DNA of 64,000 nucleotides, taken from assembly GCF_007923355.1 (NCBI RefSeq), contig NZ_VOGO01000006.1, positions 1 through 64,000 of the forward strand. Direction: 5' to 3'. The notes beneath the pieces were generated by a model. That model was not told where the DNA came from. It saw only the letters and a program-made list of their open reading frames with translations, and ran no database searches. The position numbers and the translations under genes are program-made. Positions 53,483 through 61,506 of this stretch are shown in pieces. The DNA comes from Falsiphaeobacter marinintestinus (GTDB taxonomy: Bacteria; Pseudomonadota; Alphaproteobacteria; Rhodobacterales; Rhodobacteraceae). Each line of letters starts with the position of its first letter. Position 1 is the first letter of the stretch.

Positions 53483-56317
53483 TCATTTGCCGGTCTTCCA
53501 TTCAAGATCGCCAGAGGCGGTGCCAACGGGGGATGTTTCGGGCGGGATAGCGGGTTGGCTTTCGCTGGGGGCTTGGACTTTTTCCATCCGGACCCGCAGA
53601 TCAAACCACGCGGCCTGACCGGTAATCGGATCAGAGTTCGACCAGCGCAGACCGTCGCCTTTGGGGGGGAGGAGTTCGTGGATCAGGTGGTTCAGCAGGA
53701 ACCCGCGCGTGGCTTCTGGCGCGGTGTCTTTCAGCGCCCAGGCGCCTTTGCGTTTGCCAATCGCGTTCCACGTCCAGACGGTGTTTTCGTTGAGCGCGGC
53801 CATTTCCATGACCGGGACGGTGATTTGCCCGTGCGGGGATGTGACCTTTGCCCAATCGCCATCCGTCAAGTTGTTCTCGCGCATCAGCTTGGTTGGCACG
53901 TAAAGCGGGTTGTGACCGTGAAGCTGGCGCAGCCATGCGTTTTGGCTGCCCCAACTGTGATACATCGCCATCGGGCGTTGGGTGAGCGCGCGGATCGGGT
54001 ACTGGGTGTTGCTGGGGCCGTCTTCGTACCAGATCGGCAGCGGATCGAGTTTGTCGATGATCTGTTGGCGCAGGTGCTCGGGAGGCTGGCGTGTACCGTG
54101 GCCTTCGGCGGCCAACTGGAAGCGGCGCATGGGTTCGACATAGAGTTGAAAGAGGTAGGGCTGTGGGCTGTCGAACAGGCCGAGCTTTACGGCCCAGTCC
54201 TGATAGGCTGTGTTCCAGGGTTTGTAGTATTGAGCATCTTCGGGGATGTGAGTGCTCCAGAAACCGCCATTGTCGATGTAATTCTGGATCTGGTCGGGGT
54301 TTGGTGACCCGCGTCCTTCGGACGACGTCCCACCCACCCCCGAACCTTCGGGATCGGTGCGCCAGCCCGCAAGCGGGCCGATGCCGGGTTTGCGTTCGTG
54401 GTTGGTGATGTAGTCGGCGTAATCCTGATATTTTGCGCTGCCGTCTTCGTTTGTGAAGCCGGGCAGTTGCATCCGGTTGGCGAGATCAACCAGAACGGAC
54501 TGGAAGCCGCGCACGTTGCGGTCGGGTTCGACCACGGGCCAGCGGATTGCGTCGGCGGCGGCGTCTGCTTCGCAAATCGGACGGTCCAGCAATGAAATGC
54601 AGTCGTGGCGCTCAAGATAGGTGGTGTCGGGCAGGATCAGGTCGGCATAGGCGACCATTTCGGACGAATAGGCATCGGAGTAGATGATTTTGGGGATGAC
54701 GTAGTCACCGTTTTCGTCGGTGTCTGTCAGCATCTCCATCACGCCCGAAGTGTTCATGGACGAGTTCCACGACATGTTGGCCATGTACATGAACAGGGTG
54801 TCGATCTTGTAGGGATCTCCGGCATGAGCGTTTGAGATTACCATGTGCATCAGGCCATGCGCACTCATCGGGTTGTCCCAGGTGAAGGCCTTGTCGATGC
54901 GGGCCGGACTGCCGTCGGGTTTCAGCGCCAGATCGTCGGGGCCGCGCACAAAGCCCAGATGCGGGCCGTCCAGCGGCGCTCCGGGCGTTACGCCGCAATG
55001 CGGTTTTGGGTGGGCTTCGACTGGTTTGGGGTAGGGTGGTTTGAAGCGGAAGCCGCCGGGAGCTTCGACTGTGCCGAGCAGGATTTGCAGGACGTGCAGG
55101 GCGCGGCAGGTCTGGAACCCGTTCGAGTGGGCGCTGATGCCGCGCATGGCATGGAAGCTGACCGGGCGACCGATCATCTTGGCGTGTTTTTCGCCGCGAA
55201 AGTCGGTCCATTCACGGTCGAGCGCGATCTCTTCATCAAAGGCGACGCGGGCGAGTTCTGCGGCGATGGCGCGGATGCGGTCGGCGGGAACGCCGGTGCG
55301 TTCGGCCACGGCGTCGGGGGCATAACACGGGTCGAGATAGCGTTCGGCCATCAGGTGGAACACGGGGCGGTGGGTGATGCCGTTTTGGTCGTATGTGGCG
55401 GCCAGATCCGGGCGGACGCCGGGTTTGTCAAACGGGGTCAGCGTGCCTGTGTTGCGGTCGATAACAAGGGTCTTGTCGTTGTCATCGCGCAGCAGCAGGC
55501 CGTGTTCAGGCGATGTCGGATCGCTGTTCACAAGGCAGGGCGCATTGGTGAAGCGCGCAAGGTAATTGAGATCTATCCGGCCGGCTTTCATCAGCTCGTG
55601 GATCAGGGCCATGATGAACAGACCATCGGTGCCCGGCGTGATGCCAACCCAGTCGCTGGCCACGGCGTTATACCCGGTGCGGATCGGGTTGACGCTGACG
55701 ACCCGGGCATTGCGAGCCTTGATCTTGCCGATGCCGGCCTTGATCGGGTTGCTGTCGTGATCTTCGGCGACGCCAAACAGCATGAACAGTTTGGTGTGAT
55801 CCCAATCGGGTTGCCCGAATTCCCAGAACGCGCCGCCCATGGTGTAGATACCTGCGGCTGCCATGTTGACCGAGCAGAAGCCGCCGTGGGCTGCATAGTT
55901 GGGGGTGCCGTAATTCTGAGCCCAGAAGCTGGTGAAGCTTTGCGATTGATCGCGGCCTGTGAAGAACGCGAGCTTTTCCGGGTTTTCTTCGCGGATCGGT
56001 TTCAGCCAGCTGACGGCAAGGTCAAGGGCTTCGTCCCACGATATTTCTTCGTATTCGCCCGATCCGCGGGGACCGACGCGTTTCAGAGGCGCTTTGAGGC
56101 GGGACGGGGCATTGTGCTGCATGATCCCGGCGGACCCTTTGGCGCACAGCACGCCTTTGTTCACCGGATGGTCCTTGTTGCCTTCGATATAGGCGACCTG
56201 GCCGTCTTTCATATGAACATTGATGCCACATCGGCAGGCGCACATATAGCACGTCGTCTTGCGGACCTCGTCCGAGACCTTTGGCGATGTGTCGACAACG
56301 GGTTGTTGGTGGCCCAT
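53483..56317 (-). CDS. soeA: SoeA, molybdopterin catalytic subunit of sulfite dehydrogenase
   Basis: A 944-residue enzyme of the complex iron-sulfur molybdoenzyme family. The N-terminal [4Fe-4S] motif CYMCACRCGINV with a later Cys in GVLCAKG (about residues 23-58) precedes the bis-MGD domains. GGFCSVNMAAAG, near residue 145, could supply the Mo ligand. No twin-arginine signal is present, which fits the cytoplasmic orientation described for SoeABC. The ATG at 56317 follows a strong GGAGGGAGAG. Together with soeBC it would oxidise the sulfite released by Xsc to sulfate. Other members reduce polysulfide or tetrathionate, so the call rests partly on context. Confidence 0.88.
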   Translation of the reverse strand: MGHQQPVVDTSPKVSDEVRKTTCYMCACRCGINVHMKDGQVAYIEGNKDHPVNKGVLCAKGSAGIMQHNAPSRLKAPLKRVGPRGSGEYEEISWDEALDLAVSWLKPIREENPEKLAFFTGRDQSQSFTSFWAQNYGTPNYAAHGGFCSVNMAAAGIYTMGGAFWEFGQPDWDHTKLFMLFGVAEDHDSNPIKAGIGKIKARNARVVSVNPIRTGYNAVASDWVGITPGTDGLFIMALIHELMKAGRIDLNYLARFTNAPCLVNSDPTSPEHGLLLRDDNDKTLVIDRNTGTLTPFDKPGVRPDLAATYDQNGITHRPVFHLMAERYLDPCYAPDAVAERTGVPADRIRAIAAELARVAFDEEIALDREWTDFRGEKHAKMIGRPVSFHAMRGISAHSNGFQTCRALHVLQILLGTVEAPGGFRFKPPYPKPVEAHPKPHCGVTPGAPLDGPHLGFVRGPDDLALKPDGSPARIDKAFTWDNPMSAHGLMHMVISNAHAGDPYKIDTLFMYMANMSWNSSMNTSGVMEMLTDTDENGDYVIPKIIYSDAYSSEMVAYADLILPDTTYLERHDCISLLDRPICEADAAADAIRWPVVEPDRNVRGFQSVLVDLANRMQLPGFTNEDGSAKYQDYADYITNHERKPGIGPLAGWRTDPEGSGVGGTSSEGRGSPNPDQIQNYIDNGGFWSTHIPEDAQYYKPWNTAYQDWAVKLGLFDSPQPYLFQLYVEPMRRFQLAAEGHGTRQPPEHLRQQIIDKLDPLPIWYEDGPSNTQYPIRALTQRPMAMYHSWGSQNAWLRQLHGHNPLYVPTKLMRENNLTDGDWAKVTSPHGQITVPVMEMAALNENTVWTWNAIGKRKGAWALKDTAPEATRGFLLNHLIHELLPPKGDGLRWSNSDPITGQAAWFDLRVRMEKVQAPSESQPAIPPETSPVGTASGDLEWKTGK

Positions 56318-56409
56318 CTGATCTCTCCCTCCGGAACTGTCCCGGCACGTTATGATGACATTCTCATAAACGCGAATGTTTTGATGTGTCGTCGTGTCTG
56401 ACCGTGACC

Positions 56410-57546
56410 TCAGCCGCGCTCGGACATTGGGATGTAGGCGCGCGGTTCGGGCCCATTGTAGAGTGTCAGCGGCCGGATCAGGATGTTCTGGCGCTGTTGT
56501 TCGATGCACTGGATGATCCAGCCGGGCATGCGGCCAATGGCAAAGATCGGCACGTACAGGTCCATCGGGATGCCGTGCAGCTGATAGATCACGCCGGAAT
56601 AGAAATCGACGTTCACATTCAGCCCGTGGCGGGCATAGGGCTGCATCGCGTCGACCACCGCTTGCAGGATTTCGTACCATTCAGGCGCGCCCATTTCGTC
56701 GCCCAGTTGTTTGACGCCATCGCGCATGTGGCGGGCGCGGGGGTCTTCCTTGCGATAGACACGGTGGCCAAAGCCGGTGACGGCCTCGCGGGCGCTGCGC
56801 TTGGCTTTGACATAGGCGGCGGCGTTTTCGGGTTTGCCGATCTCCTGCACCATTTTCATGACGTCCTCGGCGGCGCCACCGTGGGCCGGGCCGGCCAGCG
56901 TCGACAGGGCCGTGACAATGCCGCCGTGCAGGTTGGTTTCGGTGCCGATAGTGACACGCGCGGCAAAGCTGGAGGCGTTGCTGCCGTGTTCGGCGTGCAG
57001 GATGAAGTCGACATCGGCCAGACGAGCGGCATCTGCGGACGGCTTTTCGCCCTTCAGCATCCACAGCCAGTTGGCGGCGTGCGACAGATCGGGGTCAGCG
57101 GCGACAGGGGCGCGGCCATTGCGCAGGGCTTCGTGCGCGGCAATGATCATCGGGACCTGGCTGGTCAGGCGGATACCGTTGCCGATAAACGCCTCTTCGC
57201 CGACCTTGTGGCTGTCAGGCTCCAGCGCGGCGAGTGCGGACACGGCAGTGCGCAGAACGTCCATCGGGTGGCCATCCTTGCAGGATGCGATGATGTCGAG
57301 AACCGGTGCGGGCAAAACGCGGGCGGCCTTCAGTTTGGCGTCGAAATCGGCAAGTTCAGCCGGGGTCGGCAATTCACCGTAAATCAGCAGATAGCTGACT
57401 TCTTCGAAGGTCGATTTTGTTGCCAGATCGTGGATCGAATAGCCACGATAGCTGAGCTCGCCCTTGGAGCCGTCGATGTCACTGACGCCGCAGCGCTCGA
57501 AATAGATGCCCTTAAGTCCACGGTTTATCTTGACGTTTTCGGTCAT
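56410..57546 (-). CDS. Citrate synthase (citrate/2-methylcitrate synthase family)
   Basis: Condenses acetyl-CoA (or propionyl-CoA) with oxaloacetate. At 378 residues it is of the shorter dimeric type rather than the roughly 430-residue hexameric GltA of Gram-negatives. The catalytic residues are seen in LHAEHGSNASSF (His), GFGHRVYRKEDPRA (His) and NVNVDFYSG (Asp). Methylcitrate synthase cannot be excluded from sequence alone. It lies between pta (divergent, 33 bases between starts) and soeA (same strand, 92 bases), inside the sulfonate cluster. The ATG at 57546 has AAGGAG upstream. Confidence 0.9.
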   Translation of the reverse strand: MTENVKINRGLKGIYFERCGVSDIDGSKGELSYRGYSIHDLATKSTFEEVSYLLIYGELPTPAELADFDAKLKAARVLPAPVLDIIASCKDGHPMDVLRTAVSALAALEPDSHKVGEEAFIGNGIRLTSQVPMIIAAHEALRNGRAPVAADPDLSHAANWLWMLKGEKPSADAARLADVDFILHAEHGSNASSFAARVTIGTETNLHGGIVTALSTLAGPAHGGAAEDVMKMVQEIGKPENAAAYVKAKRSAREAVTGFGHRVYRKEDPRARHMRDGVKQLGDEMGAPEWYEILQAVVDAMQPYARHGLNVNVDFYSGVIYQLHGIPMDLYVPIFAIGRMPGWIIQCIEQQRQNILIRPLTLYNGPEPRAYIPMSERG

Positions 57547-57579
57547 CGCTGTCTCCTTCGGAGCGAAAAGGGGGAATGT

Positions 57580-58431
57580 ATGTCGGCAATGAAACGGGCC
57601 CTTGACCGGGCGAAGGGGCAAAATGCCCGGGTCGTGTTTCCGGAAGCGGAAGACGACCGGATCGCACAGGCGATGGACCGGCTGCGGGCCGAAGGTGTTT
57701 GTGAGCCGGTTGAACCCGGTGGCGTGACAGACGCGCTTGTCGCGGCTTTGGTTGAGGCGCGCGGCATGAAAGAGGCTTTGGCCCGCCGCATGCTGGCCCG
57801 ACCGTTGTATCGGGCAGCCGCGATGGTTGCGGCAGGTGAGGCCGACGCGATGGTGGCCGGGGCCGTGGCATCGACCAAGAAGGTCATCGAAGCCGCAAGC
57901 ATTGCTATCGGTTTGGCACCAGATGTGGCGCTGCCATCGTCGTTCTTCCTGATGCGGTTTCCGGACGGGCGCGAGTTGATCTTTGCGGACTGTGGGCTGA
58001 ATGTGTCGCCCGATGCCGATGCGCTTGCCGAAATCGCGCGGGCGTCCGAACGGAGCGGGACTGCGCTGTTGGGCGATGCGCGCGTGGCGCTGTTGTCGTT
58101 TTCGACAGGCAGCTCTGGCGCAGGCGAGAGCGTAGACAAGGTGCGGGCGGCAGCCGAGGCCACCGGATTTGTCGGGCCGGTCCAGGGGGACGCTGCGCTG
58201 AACCCAAGCGTGGCCGCGAAAAAGGGACTTGGGGCGGGGGATGCGAATGTGCTGATCTTTCCTGATCTCGATTCCGGGAACATCGCGTACAAACTGGCGC
58301 AGGAACTGGCCGGCGCACAGGCGTTGGGGCCGATCCTGCAGGGGTTTCGCAAACCGGTTTGCGACCTCAGCCGGGGGGCGACGGTGGATGACATCGTGAA
58401 TGCCACAGTGGTCGCGCTGGCGCTGGCGTAA
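57580..58431 (+). CDS. pta: Phosphate acetyltransferase, compact form
   Basis: Converts acetyl phosphate and CoA to acetyl-CoA. The product has 283 residues, while the PTA_PTB domain is usually 310-330. RVVFPEAEDDRI and ADAMVAGAVASTKKVIEAA, then SSFFLM, FADCGLNVSPDA and SFSTGSS follow the family order. The region between the first helix and LVEARGMKEAL (about residues 38-50) is shorter than normal, the main place where residues are missing. The ATG at 57580 follows AGGGGG. It is the only plus-strand gene within the sulfonate cluster and converges on ackA. Confidence 0.88.
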   Translation: MSAMKRALDRAKGQNARVVFPEAEDDRIAQAMDRLRAEGVCEPVEPGGVTDALVAALVEARGMKEALARRMLARPLYRAAAMVAAGEADAMVAGAVASTKKVIEAASIAIGLAPDVALPSSFFLMRFPDGRELIFADCGLNVSPDADALAEIARASERSGTALLGDARVALLSFSTGSSGAGESVDKVRAAAEATGFVGPVQGDAALNPSVAAKKGLGAGDANVLIFPDLDSGNIAYKLAQELAGAQALGPILQGFRKPVCDLSRGATVDDIVNATVVALALA

Positions 58432-58438
58432 ACGCGCA

Positions 58439-59599
58439 TCACGCGGCCTCCATCAGGGCGGTCGCGTCCATGGCGATCATGCGTTCTTCTTCGGCGGGGA
58501 TGACCCAGACTGCGATTTTCGAGGTTTCCGCATGCAGCCGTGCTTTGCGGGCGTGGTTGGCATCCGGGTTCATCCGCACACCGATCCATTCCAGCGACCG
58601 CAGGATGCGGGCGCGTACACCGACCGCGTTCTCACCAATCCCGCCGGTAAAGGCAATCGCGTCAAGCCCCTCCATCGCGGCAATCAGAGACCCGGCATGG
58701 CGCAGCGACCAATAACAGAAATGTTCAATCGCAAAGGCACTGTCGGCAGAGGGGTCGACCATCAGGTTGCGCATGTCGGATTTGCCGCCGGACAGACCCA
58801 AAAGCCCGCTTTCGTGGTTCAGGATCGCCTTGGTGCGTTCAAGCCCGTTTTCTTCGACCAGACGCAACACGGCATTGGCGTCGATGCCACCCGAGCGTGT
58901 GCCCATCGTCAGGCCGTCCAGCGGCGAGTATCCCATTGTCGTCGCGATCGACTGGCCGTTTTTGATGGCACAAAGCGATGCACCGTTGCCAAGGTGAAAG
59001 GCGAGCAGGCGTGAGGGCAGTTTTTCCCCCGAAATCTCGGGCAGGTTCTGCACCAGTGACGCGTAGCTGAGGCCGTGAAACCCATAGCGGCGGATGCCTT
59101 TGGTCTCCATCATGCGTGGGATCGCATAGCGCGTCGCGACATCCGGGTTGGTGGAATGGAACGATGTGTCAAAGCTGGCATATTGCGGCAGCTCGGGTGC
59201 GATTTCGGCCAAAGTGTCGACTGCGGCCAAGTTGTGTGGGTTGTGCAGCGGGGCCAGCGGCGTGCACGAGGCGATCTCGGCGCGGACTTCGACGTTGATC
59301 TTGACCGGTGCTGTCAGCTTGCGACCGCCATGCACCACGCGATGGGCCGCTGCGCGCAAATCGGTAACTGCGATGCCTTGTGCTTTGAGCGCCGCCAGAA
59401 CGGCTTTCAGTGCGGCCCGGTGGTCGATAAAGGGCATATCGCGCTTTTGACCAGTGACGGTCAAAGAAGAGGCACCGCCGATTCCTTCGGCGATGCCTGT
59501 GATCTGTTCGGTCAGGTCGCCGTCAAAAACCGCGAACTTGATCGACGACGACCCAGCGTTGAGCACCAGAATGGGGCTTGAAAGACCGGGTCGCGCCAT
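58439..59599 (-). CDS. ackA: Acetate kinase
   Basis: Interconverts acetyl phosphate + ADP and acetate + ATP. The 386-residue product has ILVLNAGSSSIKFAVFD at the N-terminus, AAHRVVHGGRKL, FDTSFH (catalytic Asp), YGFHGLSYASL, LGNGASLCAI and TGGIGENAVGVR. It is full length. It begins three bases after the xsc stop, so the two are co-transcribed. Here it can recover ATP from the acetyl phosphate made by Xsc. Confidence 0.95.
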   Translation of the reverse strand: MARPGLSSPILVLNAGSSSIKFAVFDGDLTEQITGIAEGIGGASSLTVTGQKRDMPFIDHRAALKAVLAALKAQGIAVTDLRAAAHRVVHGGRKLTAPVKINVEVRAEIASCTPLAPLHNPHNLAAVDTLAEIAPELPQYASFDTSFHSTNPDVATRYAIPRMMETKGIRRYGFHGLSYASLVQNLPEISGEKLPSRLLAFHLGNGASLCAIKNGQSIATTMGYSPLDGLTMGTRSGGIDANAVLRLVEENGLERTKAILNHESGLLGLSGGKSDMRNLMVDPSADSAFAIEHFCYWSLRHAGSLIAAMEGLDAIAFTGGIGENAVGVRARILRSLEWIGVRMNPDANHARKARLHAETSKIAVWVIPAEEERMIAMDATALMEAA

Positions 59600-59602
59600 T
59601 GC

Positions 59603-61384
59603 TTAGCCGGCCTGCTGCGGACGCATGTCCGCGGCGTCGATCCCGGCCACGGCGACGGGCTTTTTCATCGCGTCGCGGCGGAAGGGTTCGCCCAGTTCCT
59701 GGTTGATCATGGCTTCGATCAGGGTGGTCTTGCCGTGGTTCATCTGGTCGTCGATGGCCTTGGTCAGCGCGGCCCTCAGTTCGTCCATGGTGCGGGCAAC
59801 GACGCCTTGCAGACCACAGGCCTGCGCGATGCCAGCATAAGACACGTCTGTATCCAGCTCGGTTCCGACAAAGTTATCGTCGAACCACAGGGTCGAGTTT
59901 CGCTTTTCCGCGCCCCACTGATAGTTGCGAAACACGATTTGCGTCACGGCGGGCCATTCGCCCCGGCCAATCGCGGTCAGTTCGTTCACGGCAATCCCGA
60001 AGGCGCCGTCACCTGCAAAGCCACAGACCGGAACATTTGGTTGGCCGATCTTGGCGCCAACAATGGCGGGCAGGCCGTATCCGCAGGGGCCGAACAGACC
60101 GGGGGCCAGGTATTTGCGGCCTTCGTCAAAGTCCGGATAGGCGTTGCCGATGGCGCAGTTGTTGCCGATGTCCGAGCTGATGATGGCTTCGCGCGGAAGG
60201 GCGGACTGGATTGCACGCCATGCCATGCGGGGGCTCATCCAGTCGGGTTTGTCGGCGCGGGCGCGTTCGTTCCAGGTTGTGCCCGGATCGTCCTCTTCGT
60301 GGTCCATCGACGACAGCTGTTGTGCCCATGTCGATTTGGCTTGGGCCACGCGGGCCTTACGGTCAGCGCGACCCGCGTCGCCAGCGTCTTCGGCCAGCTG
60401 GGCGCGAATGCCGTCAGCCACTTTGGCCGCATCCCCGACGATGCCGACGGTAACCTTTTTGGTCAGGCCGATCCGGTTCGGGTTGATGTCGACCTGGATG
60501 ATTTTCGCATCCGCAGGCCAGTATTCCATGCCATAGCCGGGCAGGGTCGAGAACGGGTTCAGACGGGTGCCAAGGGCCAGAATAACGTCGGCGTCCTTGA
60601 TGAGCTCCATGCCTGCTTTAGAGCCGTTATAGCCCAGAGGACCGGCAAACAGCGGGTGCGAGCCGGGGAACGCGTCGTTGTGCTGATAGCCAACGCAAAC
60701 CGGTGCATCCAGACGTTCGGCGAGCGCCATCGACGCCGCGATGCCGCCGGGTGACAGGACCACGCCGGCGCCGTTCAGGATCACCGGGTTCTTGGCGGAA
60801 GAGATCAGCGCCGCGGCCTCGGCCACCGAATTGGTGCCGCCGGGCGAGGTTTCGAATTCAATCGGCTCGGGGATGGTGATGTCGACGATCTGGGTCCAGT
60901 AATCGCGCGGGATGTTGATCTGGGCAGGGCCCGACAGACGCTTGGCCTGAGAAATCACACGGGTCAGCACCTCGGCCACGCGGGACGGATCACGGACCTC
61001 TTCCTGATAGGCAACCATGTCTTCGAACAGTTTCATCTGTTCGACTTCCTGAAAACCGCCCTGACCGATGGTTTTGTTGGCGGCCTGCGGGGTCACCAGC
61101 AGCAGCGGTGTGTGATTCCAGTAGGCTGTTTTGACGGCGGTCACGAAGTTGGTGATGCCGGGACCGTTCTGAGCGATCATCATCGACATCTTGCCGGTGG
61201 CGCGGGTGTACCCGTCGCTCATCATGCCGGCCGAGCCTTCGTGGGCGCAGTCCCAGAACATGATGCCTGCTTGCGGAAACAGATCGGAGATCGGCATCAT
61301 GGCCGACCCGATAATGCCAAAGGCGTGTTCGATACCGTGCTGCTGGAGCACCTTAACAAAAGCTTCTTCGGTGGTCATTTTCAT
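59603..61384 (-). CDS. xsc: Sulfoacetaldehyde acetyltransferase
   Basis: ThDP-dependent enzyme that converts 2-sulfoacetaldehyde and phosphate to acetyl phosphate and sulfite. It is the convergence point of taurine, isethionate and related C2-sulfonate degradation. The 593-residue product starts MKMTTEEAFVKVLQQHGIEH and has the xsc-specific IIGSAMMPISDLFP. GFAGDGAFGIAVNE and the downstream FRNYQWGAEKRN form the ThDP/Mg site. The ATG at 61384 lies eight bases after GGGAG; a GTG at 61393 would add three residues. It is followed at once by ackA. Confidence 0.96.
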   Translation of the reverse strand: MKMTTEEAFVKVLQQHGIEHAFGIIGSAMMPISDLFPQAGIMFWDCAHEGSAGMMSDGYTRATGKMSMMIAQNGPGITNFVTAVKTAYWNHTPLLLVTPQAANKTIGQGGFQEVEQMKLFEDMVAYQEEVRDPSRVAEVLTRVISQAKRLSGPAQINIPRDYWTQIVDITIPEPIEFETSPGGTNSVAEAAALISSAKNPVILNGAGVVLSPGGIAASMALAERLDAPVCVGYQHNDAFPGSHPLFAGPLGYNGSKAGMELIKDADVILALGTRLNPFSTLPGYGMEYWPADAKIIQVDINPNRIGLTKKVTVGIVGDAAKVADGIRAQLAEDAGDAGRADRKARVAQAKSTWAQQLSSMDHEEDDPGTTWNERARADKPDWMSPRMAWRAIQSALPREAIISSDIGNNCAIGNAYPDFDEGRKYLAPGLFGPCGYGLPAIVGAKIGQPNVPVCGFAGDGAFGIAVNELTAIGRGEWPAVTQIVFRNYQWGAEKRNSTLWFDDNFVGTELDTDVSYAGIAQACGLQGVVARTMDELRAALTKAIDDQMNHGKTTLIEAMINQELGEPFRRDAMKKPVAVAGIDAADMRPQQAG

Positions 61385-61470
61385 CAGTGGCACTCCCGGT
61401 ACAACAGATTGGTCCGGTCCCAGTAAAGGCCGGTTTTGGAGTCTGGTTTAGGGGGTGCTGCGGGCGTGGG

Positions 61471-61506
61471 TTAGGGCCAGTCTGAAGGGCCGCTTAGGTC
61501 CAGTCT
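61471..61506 (-). promoter_or_regulatory. Direct repeats resembling TauR boxes upstream of xsc
   Basis: On the xsc coding strand AGACTGGACCTAA (61506-61494) and AGACTGGCCCTAA (61483-61471) match at 12 of 13 bases, 23 bp apart, about 90-120 bases before the xsc start. The upstream copy overlaps the tauR stop codon. They resemble the CTGGACYTAA repeats I recall for Rhodobacter capsulatus TauR. Confidence 0.65.

Noticed and set aside
51800-56317. Assignment of the molybdoenzyme operon as DMSO reductase (DmsABC)
   Set aside because: SoeA lacks a twin-arginine signal and the operon is next to xsc/ackA/pta/tauR, which supports sulfite oxidation. A direct enzyme assay would settle it.
54845-56401. 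518-codon plus-strand frame opposite soeA
   Set aside because: Antisense shadow of the molybdoenzyme gene; no recognisable motif and no ribosome site.
56386-57579. Very long open frame on the plus strand opposite the citrate synthase gene, continuous with pta
   Set aside because: It is the antisense shadow of the citrate synthase gene. The pta homology begins at the ATG at 57580, which has its own ribosome site.
59735-60754. 339-codon plus-strand frame inside xsc
   Set aside because: Antisense to the complete xsc gene; no independent start signal.
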